From Theodoxus fluviatilis (Eukaryota > Mollusca > Gastropoda > Cycloneritida > Neritidae): a DNA stretch of 32,500 nt. The notes below the pieces were generated by a model. It had not been told where the DNA came from. It saw only the letters and a program-made list of their open reading frames with translations, and did not search any database. The stretch covers positions 1-32,500 of the forward strand of contig JAWQFJ010025694.1 of the NCBI GenBank assembly GCA_034096865.1, written 5' to 3'. This document shows positions 1 to 12,745 of this stretch, piece after piece (positions within the stretch are counted from its first letter, which is position 1; every line of letters starts with the position of its first letter). A program made the translations under genes and the position numbers.

Positions 1-3000
1 AGGCAGGGCTGGGGACAGAGTGGGGCCCTGGCAGGGCTGGGGACAGAGTGGGGGCAAGGCAGGGCTGGGGACAGAGTGGGGGCAAGGCAGGGCTGGGGAC
101 AGAGGGGGGCAAGGCAGGGCTGGGGACAGAGTGGGGGCAAGGCAGGGCTGGGGACAGAGTGGGGCCCTGGCAGGGCTGGGGACAGAGGGGGGCAAGGCAG
201 GGCTGGGGACAGAGTGGGGGCAAGGCAGGGCTGGGGACAGAGTGGGGGCAAGGCAGGGCTGGGGACAGAGTGGGGGCAAGGCAGGGCTGGGGACAGAGTG
301 GGGGCAAGGCAGGGCTGGGGACAGAGTGGGGGCAAGGCAGGGCTGGGGACAGAGTGGGGGCAAGGCAGGGCTGGGGACAGAGTGGGGCAAGGCAGGGCTG
401 GGGACAGAGTGGGGCAAGGCAGGGCTGGGGACAGAGTGGGGGCAAGGCAGGGCTGGGGACAGAGTGGGGGCAAGGCAGGGCTGGGGACAGAGTGGGGGCA
501 AGGCAGGGCTGGGGACAGAGTGGGGGCAAGGCAGGGCTGGGGACAGAGTGGGGGCAAGGCAGGGCTGGGGACAGAGTGGGGCAAGGCAGGGCTGGGGACA
601 GAGGGGGGCAAGGCAGGGCTGGGGACAGAGTGGGGGCAAGGCAGGGCTGGGGACAGAGTGGGGGCAAGGCAGGGCTGGGGACAGAGTGGGGGCAAGGCAG
701 GGCTGGGGACAGAGTGGGGGCAAGGCAGGGCTGGGGACAGAGTGGGGGCAAGGCAGGGCTGGGGACAGAGTGGGGGCAAGGCAGGGCTGGGGACAGAGTG
801 GGGCCATGGCAGGGCTGGGGACAGAGTGGGGGCAAGGCAGGGCTGGGGACAGAGTGGGGGCAAGGCAGGGCTGGGGACAGAGTGGGGGCAAGGCAGGGCT
901 GGGGACAGAGTGGGGGCAAGGCAGGGCTGGGGACAGAGTGGGGGCAAGGCAGGGCTGGGGACAGAGTGGGGGCAAGGCAGGGCTGGGGACAGAGTGGGGG
1001 CAAGGCAGGGCTGGGGACAGAGTGGGGGCAAGGCAGGGCTGGGGACAGAGTGGGGGCAAGGCAGGGCTGGGGACAGAGTGGGGCAAGGCAGGGCTGGGGA
1101 CAGAGTGGGGGCAAGGCAGGGCTGGGGACAGAGTGGGGGCAAGGCAGGGCTGGGGACAGAGTGGGGGCAAGGCAGGGCTGGGGACAGAGTGGGGGCAAGG
1201 CAGGGCTGGGGACAGAGTGGGGCAAGGCAGGGCTGGGGACAGAGTGGGGGCAAGGCAGGGCTGGGGACAGAGTGGGGGCAAGGCAGGGCTGGGGACAGAG
1301 TGGGGGCAAGGCAGGGCTGGGGACAGAGTGGGGCAAGGCAGGGCTGGGGACAGAGTGGGGGCAAGGCAGGGCTGGGGACAGAGTGGGGGCAAGGCAGGGC
1401 TGGGGACAGAGTGGGGGCAAGGCAGGGCTGGGGACAGAGTGGGGGCAAGGCAGGGCTGGGGACAGAGTGGGGGCAAGGCAGGGCTGGGGACAGAGTGGGG
1501 GCAAGGCAGGGCTGGGGACAGAGTGGGGCAAGGCAGGGCTGGGGATAGAGTGGGGGGCAGGGCTGGGGACAGAGTGGGGGCAAGGCAGGGCTGGGGACAG
1601 AGTGGGGGCAAGGCAGGGCTGGGGACAGAGTGGGGCAGGGTAGGGCTGGGGACAGAGTGGGGGCAAGGCAGGGCTGGGGACAGAGTGGGGGCAAGGCAGG
1701 GCTGGGGACAGAGTGGGGGCAAGGCAGGGCTGGGGACAGAGTGGGGGCAAGGCAGGGCTGGGGACAGAGTGGGGCCCTGGCAGGGCTGGGGACAGAGTGG
1801 GGGCAAGGCAGGGCTGGGGACAGAGTGGGGGCAAGGCAGGGCTGGGGACAGAGTGGGGGCAAGGCAGGGCTGGGGACAGAGTGGGGGCAAGGCAGGGCTG
1901 GGGACAGAGTGGGGGCAAGGCAGGGCTGGGGACAGAGTGGGGCAAGGCAGGGCTGGGGACAGAGTGGGGGCAAGGCAGGGCTGGGGACAGAGTGGGGGCA
2001 AGGCAGGGCTGGGGACAGAGTGGGGGCAAGGCAGGGCTGGGGACAGAGTGGGGCAAGGCAGGGCTGGGGACAGAGTGGGGGCAAGGCAGGGCTGGGGACA
2101 GAGTGGGGGCAAGGCAGGGCTGGGGACAGAGTGGGGGCAAGGCAGGGCTGGGGACAGAGTGGGGCCCTGGCAGGGCTGGGGACAGAGTGGGGGCAAGGCA
2201 GGGCTGGGGACAGAGTGGGGGCAAGGCAGGGCTGGGGACAGAGTGGGGGCAAGGCAGGGCTGGGGACAGAGTGGGGGCAAGGCAGGGCTGGGGACAGAGT
2301 GGGGCCCTGGCAGGGCTGGGGACAGAGTGGGGCAAGGCAGGGCTGGGGACAGAGTGGGGGCAAGGCAGGGCTGGGGACAGAGTGGGGGCAAGGCAGGGCT
2401 GGGGACAGAGGGGGGCAAGGCAGGGCTGGGGACAGAGTGGGGGCAAGGCAGGGCTGGGGACAGAGTGGGGCAAGGCAGGGCTGGGGACAGAGTGGGGCAA
2501 GGCAGGGCTGGGGACAGAGTGGGGGCAAGGCAGGGCTGGGGACAGAGTGGGGGCAAGGCAGGGCTGGGGACAGAGTGGGGGCAAGGCAGGGCTGGGGACA
2601 GAGTGGGGGCAAGGCAGGGCTGGGGACAGAGTGGGGGCAAGGCAGGGCTGGGGACAGAGTGGGGGCAAGGCAGGGCTGGGGACAGAGTGGGGGCAAGGCA
2701 GGGCTGGGGACAGAGTGGGGGCAAGGCAGGGCTGGGGACAGAGTGGGGGCAAGGCAGGGCTGGGGACAGAGTGGGGGCAAGGCAGGGCTGGGGACAGAGT
2801 GGGGGCAAGGCAGGGCTGGGGACAGAGTGGGGGCAAGGCAGGGCTGGGGACAGAGTGGGGGCAAGGCAGGGCTGGGGACAGAGTGGGGGCAAGGCAGGGC
2901 TGGGGACAGAGTGGGGGCAAGGCAGGGCTGGGGACAGAGTGGGGCAAGGCAGGGCTGGGGACAGAGTGGGGGCAAGGCAGGGCTGGGGACAGAGTGGGGG

Positions 3001-6000
3001 CAAGGCAGGGCTGGGGACAGAGTGGGGGCAAGGCAGGGCTGGGGACAGAGTGGGGGGCAGGGCTGGGGACAGAGTGGGGCAAGGCAGGGCTGGGGACAGA
3101 GTGGGGGCAAGGCAGGGCTGGGGACAGAGTGGGGGCAAGGCAGGGCTGGGGACAGAGTGGGGGCAAGGCAGGGCTGGGGACAGAGTGGGGGCAAGGCAGG
3201 GCTGGGGACAGAGTGGGGGCAAGGCAGGGCTGGGGACAGAGTGGGGGCAAGGCAGGGCTGGGGACAGAGTGGGGGCAAGGCAGGGCTGGGGACAGAGTGG
3301 GGGCAAGGCAGGGCTGGGGACAGAGTGGGGGCAAGGCAGGGCTGGGGACAGAGTGGGGGCAAGGCAGGGCTGGGGACAGAGTGGGGGCAAGGCAGGGCTG
3401 GGGACAGAGTGGGGGCAAGGCAGGGCTGGGGACAGAGTGGGGGCAAGGCAGGGCTGGGGACAGAGTGGGGGCAAGGCAGGGCTGGGGACAGAGTGGGGCA
3501 AGGCAGGGCTGGGGACAGAGTGGGGGCAAGGCAGGGCTGGGGACAGAGTGGGGGCAAGGCAGGGCTGGGGACAGAGTGGGGGCAAGGCAGGGCTGGGGAC
3601 AGAGGGGGGCAAGGCAGGGCTGGGGACAGAGTGGGGGCAAGGCAGGGCTGGGGACAGAGTGGGGGCAAGGCAGGGCTGGGGACAGAGTGGGGGCAAGGCA
3701 GGGCTGGGGACAGAGTGGGGCAAGGCAGGGCTGGGGACAGAGTGGGGCAAGGCAGGGCTGGGGACAGAGTGGGTGCAAGGCAGGGCTGGGGACAGAGTGG
3801 GGGCAAGGCAGGGCTGGGGATAGAGTGGGTGCAAGGCAGGGCTGGGGACAGAGTGGGGGCAAGGCAGGGCTGGGGACAGAGTGGGTGCAAGGCAGGGCTG
3901 GGGACAGAGGGGGCAAGGCAGGGCTGGGGACAGAGTGGGGGCAAGGCAGGGCTGGGGACAGAGTGGGGGCAAGGCAGGGCTGGGGACAGAGTGGGGGCAA
4001 GGCAGGGCTGGGGACAGAGGGGGGCAAGGCAGGGCTGGGGACAGAGTGGGGCAGGCAGGCTGGGGACAGTGTGGGGCAAGGCAGGGCTGGGGACAGAGTG
4101 GGGGCAAGGCAGGGCTGGGGACAGAGTGGGGGCAAGGCAGGGCTGGGGACAGAGTGGGGGCAAGGCAGGGCTGGGGACAGAGTGGGGCCCTGGCAGGGCT
4201 GGGGACAGAGTGGGGGCAAGGCAGGGCTGGGGACAGAGTGGGGAGGGCAGGGCTGGGGACAGAGTGGGGGCAAGGCAGGGCTGGGGACAGAGTGGGGGCA
4301 AGGCAGGGCTGGGGACAGAGTGGGGCAGGGCAGGGCTGGGGACAGAGTGGGGGCAAGGCAGGGCTGGGGACAGAGTGGGGCAGGGCAGGGCTGGGGACAG
4401 AGTGGGGGCAAGGCAGGGCTGGGGACAGAGTGGGGGCAAGGCAGGGCTGGGGACAGAGTGGGGGCAAGGCAGGGCTGGGGACAGAGTGGGGGCAAGGCAG
4501 GGCTGGGGACAGAGTGGGGGCAAGGCAGGGCTGGGGACAGAGTGGGGGCAAGGCAGGGCTGGGGACAGAGTGGGGGCAAGGCAGGGCTGGGGACAGAGTG
4601 GGGGCAAGGCAGGGCTGGGGACAGAGTGGGGGCAAGGCAGGGCTGGGGACAGAGTGGGGGCAAGGCAGGGCTGGGGACAGAGTGGGGCAAGGCAGGGCTG
4701 GGGACAGAGTGGGGGCAAGGCAGGGCTGGGGACAGAGTGGGGGCAAGGCAGGGCTGGGGACAGAGTGGGGGCAAGGCAGGGCTGGGGACAGAGTGGGGGC
4801 AAGGCAGGGCTGGGGACAGAGTGGGGGCAAGGCAGGGCTGGGGACAGAGTGGGGCAAGGCAGGGCTGGGGACAGAGTGGGGGCAAGGCAGGGCTGGGGAC
4901 AGAGTGGGGGCAAGGCAGGGCTGGGGACAGAGTGGGGGCAAGGCAGGGCTGGGGACAGAGTGGGGGCAAGGCAGGGCTGGGGACAGAGTGGGGGCAAGGC
5001 AGGGCTGGGGACAGAGTGGGGCAAGGCAGGGCTGGGGACAGAGTGGGGGCAAGGCAGGGCTGGGGACAGAGTGGGGGCAAGGCAGGGCTGGGGACAGAGT
5101 GGGGGCAAGGCAGGGCTGGGGACAGAGTGGGGGCAAGGCAGGGCTGGGGACAGAGTGGGGGCAAGGCAGGGCTGGGGACAGAGTGGGGGCAAGGCAGGGC
5201 TGGGGACAGAGTGGGGGCAAGGCAGGGCTGGGGACAGAGTGGGGGCAAGGCAGGGCTGGGGACAGAGTGGGGGCAAGGCAGGGCTGGGGACAGAGTGGGG
5301 GCAAGGCAGGGCTGGGGACAGAGTGGGGCAAGGCAGGGCTGGGGACAGAGTGGGGGCAAGGCAGGGCTGGGGACAGAGTGGGGGCAAGGCAGGGCTGGGG
5401 ACAGAGTGGGGGCAAGGCAGGGCTGGGGACAGAGTGGGGGCAAGGCAGGGCTGGGGACAGAGTGGGGGCAAGGCAGGGCTGGGGACAGAGTGGGGGCAAG
5501 GCAGGGCTGGGGACAGAGTGGGGGCAAGGCAGGGCTGGGGACAGAGTGGGGGCAAGGCAGGGCTGGGGACAGAGTGGGGGCAAGGCAGGGCTGGGGACAG
5601 AGTGGGGGCAAGGCAGGGCTGGGGACAGAGTGGGGGCAAGGCAGGGCTGGGGACAGAGTGGGGGCAAGGCAGGGCTGGGGACAGAGTGGGGGCAAGGCAG
5701 GGCTGGGGACAGAGTGGGGGCAAGGCAGGGCTGGGGACAGAGTGGGGGCAAGGCAGGGCTGGGGACAGAGTGGGGGCAAGGCAGGGCTGGGGACAGAGTG
5801 GGGGCAAGGCAGGGCTGGGGACAGAGTGGGGGCAAGGCAGGGCTGGGGACAGAGTGGGGGCAAGGCAGGGCTGGGGACAGAGTGGGGGCAAGGCAGGGCT
5901 GGGGACAGAGTGGGGGCAAGGCAGGGCTGGGGACAGAGTGGGGGCAAGGCAGGGCTGGGGACAGAGTGGGGGCAAGGCAGGGCTGGGGACAGAGTGGGGG

Positions 6001-9000
6001 CAAGGCAGGGCTGGGGACAGAGTGGGGGCAAGGCAGGGCTGGGGACAGAGTGGGGGCAAGGCAGGGCTGGGGACAGAGTGGGGGCAAGGCAGGGCTGGGG
6101 ACAGAGTGGGGGCAAGGCAGGGCTGGGGACAGAGTGGGGGCAAGGCAGGGCTGGGGACAGAGTGGGGGCAAGGCAGGGCTGGGGACAGAGTGGGGGCAAG
6201 GCAGGGCTGGGGACAGAGTGGGGGCAAGGCAGGGCTGGGGACAGAGTGGGTGCAAGGCAGGGCTGGGGACAGAGTGGGGGCAAGGCAGGGCTGGGGACAG
6301 AGTGGGGCCCTGGCAGGGCTGGGGACAGAGTGGGGGCAAGGCAGGGCTGGGGACAGAGTGGGGGCAAGGCAGGGCTGGGGACAGAGTGGGGGCAAGGCAG
6401 GGCTGGGGACAGAGTGGGGCAAGGCAGGGCTGGGGACAGAGTGGGGGCAAGGCAGGGCTGGGGACAGAGTGGGGCAAGGCAGGGCTGGGGACAGAGTGGG
6501 GGCAAGGCAGGGCTGGGGACAGAGTGGGGGCAAGGCAGGGCTGGGGACAGAGTGGGGGCAAGGCAGGGCTGGGGACAGAGTGGGGGCAAGGCAGGGCTGG
6601 GGACAGAGTGGGGGCAAGGCAGGGCTGGGGACAGAGTGGGGGCAAGGCAGGGCTGGGGACAGAGTGGGGGCAAGGCAGGGCTGGGGACAGAGTGGGGCAA
6701 GGCAGGGCTGGGGACAGAGTGGGGGCAAGGCAGGGCTGGGGACAGAGTGGGGGCAAGGCAGGGCTGGGGACAGAGTGGGGGCAAGGCAGGGCTGGGGACA
6801 GAGTGGGGGCAAGGCAGGGCTGGGGACAGAGTGGGGGCAAGGCAGGGCTGGGGACAGAGTGGGGGCAAGGCAGGGCTGGGGACAGAGTGGGTGCAAGGCA
6901 GGGCTGGGGACAGAGTGGGGGCAAGGCAGGGCTGGGGACAGAGTGGGGGCAAGGCAGGGCTGGGGACAGAGTGGGGGCAAGGCAGGGCTGGGGACAGAGT
7001 GGGGGCAAGGCAGGGCTGGGGACAGAGTGGGGCAAGGCAGGGCTGGGGACAGAGGGGGGCAAGGCAGGGCTGGGGACAGAGTGGGGGCAAGGCAGGGCTG
7101 GGGACAGAGTGGGGGCAAGGCAGGGCTGGGGACAGAGTGGGGCAAGGCAGGGCTGGGGACAGAGTGGGGGCAAGGCAGGGCTGGGGACAGAGTGGGGGCA
7201 AGGCAGGGCTGGGGACAGAGTGGGGGCAAGGCAGGGCTGGGGACAGAGTGGGGGCAAGGCAGGGCTGGGGACAGAGTGGGGCAAGGCAGGGCTGGGGACA
7301 GAGTGGGGGCAAGGCAGGGCTGGGGACAGAGTGGGGGCAAGGCAGGGCTGGGGACAGAGTGGGGGCAAGGCAGGGCTGGGGACAGAGTGGGGGCAAGGCA
7401 GGGCTGGGGACAGAGTGGGGGCAAGGCAGGGCTGGGGACAGAGTGGGGGCAAGGCAGGGCTGGGGACAGAGTGGGGGCAAGGCAGGGCTGGGGACAGAGT
7501 GGGGGCAAGGCAGGGCTGGGGACAGAGTGGGGGCAAGGCAGGGCTGGGGACAGAGTGGGGGCAAGGCAGGGCTGGGGACAGAGTGGGGGCAAGGCAGGGC
7601 TGGGGACAGAGTGGGGGCAAGGCAGGGCTGGGGACAGAGTGGGGGCAAGGCAGGGCTGGGGACAGAGTGGGGGCAAGGCAGGGCTGGGGACAGAGTGGGG
7701 GCAAGGCAGGGCTGGGGACAGAGTGGGGGCAAGGCAGGGCTGGGGACAGAGTGGGGGCAAGGCAGGGCTGGGGACAGAGTGGGGGCAAGGCAGGGCTGGG
7801 GACAGAGTGGGGGCAAGGCAGGGCTGGGGACAGAGTGGGGGCAAGGCAGGGCTGGGGACAGAGTGGGGGCAAGGCAGGGCTGGGGACAGAGTGGGGGCAA
7901 GGCAGGGCTGGGGACAGAGTGGGGGCAAGGCAGGGCTGGGGACAGAGTGGGGGCAAGGCAGGGCTGGGGACAGAGTGGGGGCAAGGCAGGGCTGGGGACA
8001 GAGTGGGGCAAGGCAGGGCTGGGGACAGAGTGGGGGCAAGGCAGGGCTGGGGACAGAGTGGGGGCAAGGCAGGGCTGGGGACAGAGTGGGGCAAGGCAGG
8101 GCTGGGGACAGAGTGGGGGCAAGGCAGGGCTGGGGACAGAGTGGGGGCAAGGCAGGGCTGGGGACAGAGTGGGGGCAAGGCAGGGCTGGGGACAGAGTGG
8201 GGCCCTGGCAGGGCTGGGGACAGAGTGGGGGCAAGGCAGGGCTGGGGACAGAGTGGGGGCAAGGCAGGGCTGGGGACAGAGTGGGGGCAAGGCAGGGCTG
8301 GGGACAGAGTGGGGGCAAGGCAGGGCTGGGGACAGAGTGGGGCAAGGCAGGGCTGGGGACAGAGTGGGGGCAAGGCAGGGCTGGGGACAGAGTGGGGGCA
8401 AGGCAGGGCTGGGGACAGAGTGGGGGCAAGGCAGGGCTGGGGACAGAGTGGGGGCAAGGCAGGGCTGGGGACAGAGTGGGGGCAAGGCAGGGCTGGGGAC
8501 AGAGTGGGGGCAAGGCAGGGCTGGGGACAGAGTGGGGGCAAGGCAGGGCTGGGGACAGAGTGGGGGCAAGGCAGGGCTGGGGACAGAGTGGGGGCAAGGC
8601 AGGGCTGGGGACAGAGTGGGGGCAAGGCAGGGCTGGGGACAGAGTGGGGGCAAGGCAGGGCTGGGGACAGAGTGGGGCAAGGCAGGGCTGGGGACAGAGT
8701 GGGTGCAAGGCAGGGCTGGGGACAGAGGGGGCAGGGCAGGGCTGGGGACAGAGTGGGGGCAAGGCAGGGCTGGGGACAGAGTGGGGGCAAGGCAGGGCTG
8801 GGGACAGAGTGGGGCAGGGCAGGGCTGGGGACAGAGTGGGGGCAAGGCAGGGCTGGGGACAGAGTGGGGCAAGGCAGGGCTGGGGACAGAGGGGGCAAGG
8901 CAGGGCTGGGGACAGAGTGGGGGCAAGGCAGGGCTGGGGACAGAGTGGGTGCAAGGCAGGGCTGGGGACAGAGTGGGGGCAAGGCAGGGCTGGGGACAGA

Positions 9001-9240
9001 GTGGGGGCAAGGCAGGGCTGGGGACAGAGTGGGGCAAGGCAGGGCTGGGGACAGAGTGGGGGCAAGGCAGGGCTGGGGACAGAGTGGGGGCAAGGCAGGG
9101 CTGGGGACAGAGTGGGGGCAAGGCAGGGCTGGGGACAGAGTGGGGGCAAGGCAGGGCTGGGGACAGAGTGGGGGCAAGGCAGGGCTGGGGACAGAGTGGG
9201 GCAAGGCAGGGCTGGGGACAGAGTGGGGGCAAGGCAGGGC
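1..9240. repeat. 28/27-bp G-rich minisatellite, about 330 copies
   Basis: The unit is a GGGGACAGAGT block, then GGGGGCAAGGCAGGGCT, 28 bp in all. A common 27-bp variant has one G fewer in the second G-run. Rarer variants replace CAAGG with CCCTGG, change GGGGGC to GGGTGC, or lose the T of GAGTGGG. The array already runs at base 1, so its left end is outside the window. The unit has no stop codon on either strand and 28 is not a multiple of 3, so all frames stay open for kilobases. No splice sites, ATG-led frames or domains are visible, so I read it as non-coding. Each unit contains four G-runs of three or more. Confidence 0.97.
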
Positions 9241-9660
9241 TGGGGACAGAGTGAGGGCAAGGCTGGGAGAGAGTGGGGCAAGGCTGGGGAGAGTAGGGGG
9301 GCAAGGGCTGGGGACAGAGTGGGGGCAAGGCAGGGCTGGGGACAGAGGGGGCAAGGCAGGGCTGGGGACAGAGTGAGGGCAGGGCAGGGCAGGGCTGGGG
9401 ATAGAGTGGGGGCAGGGCAGGGCTGGGGACAGAGGGGGGCAGGGCCGGGGAGAGAGTGAGGCAAGGCTGGGGACAGAGTGGGGGCAGGGCAGGGCTGGGG
9501 ATAGAGTGGGGGCATGGCAGGGCTGGGGACAGAGGGGGGCAGGGCTGGGGACAGAGGGGGGCAGAGCCGGGGAGAGAGTGGGGCAAGGCATGGGAGATAG
9601 TGAGACAAGGCTGGGGAGAGTAGGGGGGCAAGGCTGGGGAGAGAGTGAGGCAGGGCAGGG
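9241..9660. repeat. Degenerate transition zone between two G-rich arrays
   Basis: Units here are irregular, with CAAGGCTGGGGAGAGAGTG and GGGCAGGGCAGGGCTGGGG types intermixed, and they lie between the 28-bp array and the 26-bp array. Shared blocks (GCAGGGCTGGGGACAG) show that the two arrays derive from one ancestral unit. No gene is visible. Confidence 0.85.
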
Positions 9661-11395
9661 CTGGGGACAGTGGGGGCAGGGCAGGGCTGGAGACAGTGCG
9701 GGCAGGGCAGGGCTGGGGACAGTGGGGGCAGGGCAGGGCTGGGGACGGTGCGGGCAGGGCAGGGCTGGGGACAGTGGGGGCAGGGCAGGGCTGGAGACAG
9801 TGGGGGCAGGGCAGGGCTGGGAACAGTGGGGGCAGGGCAGGGCTGGGGACAGTGGGGGCAGGGCAGGGCTGGGGACAGTGGGGGCAGGGCAGGGCTGGAG
9901 ACAGCGTGAGGACAGAGTTGGGGACAGTGGGGGCAGGGCAGGGCTGGAGACAGTGCGGGCAGGGCAGGGCTGGGGACAGCGTGAGGACAGAGTTGGGGAC
10001 AGTGGGGGCAGGGCAGGGCTGGGGACAGTGGGGGCAGGGCAGGGCTGGGGACAGTGGGGGCAGGGCAGGGCTGGAGACAGCGTGAGGACAGAGTTGGGGA
10101 CAGAGGGGGGCAAGGCAGGGCTGGAGACAGTGCGGGCAGGGCAGGGCTGGGGACAGCGCGGGCAGGGCAGGGCTGGTGACAGTGGGGGCAGGGCAGGACT
10201 GGGGACAGTGGGGGCAGGGCAGGGCTGGGGACAGTGGGGGCAGGGCAGGCCTGGGGACAGTGGGGGCAGGGCCGGGGACAGCGTGAGGACAGAGCTGGGG
10301 ACAGTGGGGGCAGGGCAGGGCTGGGGACAGTGGGGGCAGGGCAGGGCTGGGGACAGTGGGGGCAGGGCAGGGCTGGAGACAGTGCGGGCAGGGCAGGGCT
10401 GGAGACAGTGGGGGCAGGGCAGGGCTGGGGACAGTGCGGGCAGGGCAGGGCTGGAGACAGCGTGAGGACAGAGCTGGGGACAGTGCGGGCAGGGCAGGGC
10501 TGGAGACAGCGTGAGGACAGAGCTGGGGACAGTGGGGGCAGGGCAGGGCTGGACACAGTGCGGGCAGGGCAGGGCTGGGGACAGTGCGGGCAGGGCAGGG
10601 CTGGGAACAGTGGGGGCAGGGCAGGGCTGGAGACAGTGCGGGCAGGGCAGGGCTGGGGACAGCGTGAGGACAGAGCTGGGGACAGTGGGGGCAGGGCAGG
10701 GCTGGGGACAGTGGGGCAGGGCAGGGCTGGAGACAGCGTGAGGACAGAGCTGGGGACAGTGGGGGCAGGGCAGGGCTGGAGACAGTGCGGGCAGGGCAGG
10801 GCTGGGGACAGTGCGGGCAGGGCAGGGCTGGGGACAGTGGGGGCAGGGCAGGGCTGGGGACAGTGGGGGCAGGGCAGGGCTGGGGACAGCGTGAGGACAG
10901 AGCTGGGGACAGTGGGGGCAGGGCAGGGCTGGGGACAGTGCGGGCAGGGCAGGGCTGGGGACAGTGGGGGCAGGGCAGGGCTGGAGACAGCGTGAGGACA
11001 GAGCTGGGGACAGTGGGGGCAGGGCAGGGCTGGGGACAGTGGGGGCAGGGCAGGGCTGGAGACAGCGTGAGGACAGAGCTGGGGACAGTGGGGGCAGGGC
11101 AGGGCTGGGGACAGTGCGGGCAGGGCAGGGCTGGGGACAGTGCGGGCAGGGCAGGGCTGGGGACAGTGGGGGCAGGGCAGGGCTGGGGACAGTGGGGGCA
11201 GGGCAGGGCTGGGGACAGCGTGAGGACAGAGCTGGGGACAGTGGGGGCAGGGCAGGGCTGGGGACAGTGCGGGCAGGGCAGGGCTGGAGACAGTGCGGGC
11301 AGGGCAGGGCTGGAGACAGTGGGGGCAGGGCAGGGCTGGGGACAGTGCGGGCAGGGCAGGGCTGGAGACAGCGTGAGGACAGAGCTGGGGACAGT
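9661..11395. repeat. 26-bp G-rich minisatellite with inserted 22-bp subunit
   Basis: The basic 26-bp unit is GGGCTGGGGACAGTGGGGGC followed by AGGGCA. One variant carries GTGCGGGC. A second variant inserts GCGTGAGGACAGAGCTGGGG, giving a longer composite unit that recurs roughly every few units. The repeat is homologous to the 28-bp array upstream. It ends abruptly at the unique sequence beginning GGGACAGCGCACGC. Frames are again open only because the unit lacks stop codons. Confidence 0.95.
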
Positions 11396-11940
11396 GGGAC
11401 AGCGCACGCAAGGAGACGATTCAGGGGCCAGGACGGCGTCGCAGACAGACGCTTGGAGGGCCAAGGCAACCATTCGAGCAGCCAGGTGATCGATCCCAAT
11501 CACATGCCTGGGGGTTGGCCACCGACGTGGGATCGATCGCGGGCAAGCAGGTGAAAAAGAGCGGGCAGAAGCCTGGCTGGCGACGTGGGGTCCGGCGCAG
11601 GTCAAACAGGGAGGGGCGGCCCCTGGGCGAGCCGCTGGCGTGGGAAGTGGCCGCGCTTTGTTGGAGCTTCCCAGGCCAAAACAATGGCCGCTCTGTCTCC
11701 CGCCTCGCCGCAAGACGCACCTCGTCAGGAAGTCCGTCTTAGGCATGCGCAAAGCGTCCAGTCAGCGGCGTCCGCGGAGGCCTGGCGCGGTTCACGTGCT
11801 GGGCGTGCGTTGCGTGGTCGCGCCACGGCGCTGCTGGCTGATGGTCCGCGGTCAACACCGCTTGCCCCGACGCTGCAGGTCAATCTGCAGTTATGCGGAC
11901 CTGCACTTTGTGCAGCAAGCACTGCGACTGCGTTTCTCTG
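11396..11940. promoter_or_regulatory. GC-rich unique island with promoter-like motifs
   Basis: This 545-bp unique, CpG-containing stretch lies between two minisatellites. An exact 10-bp inverted repeat, GATCGATCCC at 11488-11497 and its complement at 11529-11538, could form a hairpin. GCATGCGC at 11743-11750 resembles an NRF-1 site, and CACGTG at 11793-11798 is an E-box. An ATG in good context (ACAATGGCC, ATG at 11684) opens a frame that runs into the 20-bp array, so a first exon is conceivable but no domain or convincing donor is seen. The call is inference from composition and short motifs only. Confidence 0.25.
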
Positions 11941-12745
11941 CTGGCGTGGCGTGGCGTTGTGTGACGTGGCTTGGCGTTGTGTGACGTGGCGTGGCGTTGT
12001 GTGACGTGGCGTTGTGTGACGTGGCGTGGCGTTGTGTAGCGTGGCGTGAAGTTGTGTGACGTGGCGTTGTGTGACGTGGCGTGGCGTTGTGTGGCGTGAC
12101 GTGGCGTTGTGTAGCGTGGCGTGGCGTTGTGTGGCGTGGCGTGGCGTTGTGTAGCGTGGCGTGGCGTTGTGTAGCGTGGCGTGGCGTTGTGTAGCGTGGC
12201 GTGGCGTTGTGTAGCGTGGCGTGGCGTTGTGTGGCGTGGCGTGGCGTTGTGTAGCGTGGCGTGGCGTTGTGTAGCGTGGCGTGGCGTTGTGTAGCGTGGC
12301 GTGGCGTTGTGTGGCGTGGTGTGGCGTGGCGTGGCGTTGTGTAGCGTGGCGTGGCGTTGTGTAGCGTGGCGTGGCGTTGTGTAGCGTGGCGTGGCGTTGT
12401 GTAGCGTGGCGTGGCGTTGTGTAGCGTGACGTGGCGTTGTGTAGCGTGGCGTGGCGTTGTGTGGCTAGGCGTGGCGTTGTGTGACGTGGCGTGGCGTTGT
12501 GTAGCGTGGCGTGGCGTTGTGTGACGTGGCGTTGTGTGACGTGGCGTGGCGTTGTGTGACGTGGCGTGGCGTTGTGTGGCGTGGCGTGGCGTTGTGTGGC
12601 GTGGCGTGGCGTTGTGTGGCGTGGCGTGGCGTTGTGTGGCGTGGCGTGGCGTTGTGTGACGTGGCGTGGCGTTGTGTGATGTGGCGTGGCGTTGTGTGAC
12701 GTGGCGTGACGTTGTGTGACGTGGCGTGGCATTGTGTGGCGTGGC
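11941..12745. repeat. 20-bp minisatellite, about 40 copies
   Basis: The unit is GTGGCGTGGCGTTGTGTAGC, with GTGTGAC, GTGTGGC and GTGTGAT end variants and occasional shortened copies. Sixty bases make 20 codons and the minus strand lacks stops, which yields overlapping minus-strand frames rich in His, Thr, Pro and Arg. These are judged to be repeat artefacts. Confidence 0.96.

Noticed and set aside
20..9459. Very long open frames (up to 2,609 codons) with a repeated Gly/Gln/Trp/Arg-rich product
   Set aside because: They start at GTG, exist in all three plus frames at once, and follow from a 28-bp unit without stop codons. There is no domain, ATG start or splice support.
1..11395. Immunoglobulin switch-region-like sequence
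   Set aside because: Similar only in G-rich strand-biased composition. The unit is not a switch pentamer and no immunoglobulin constant-region gene is nearby.
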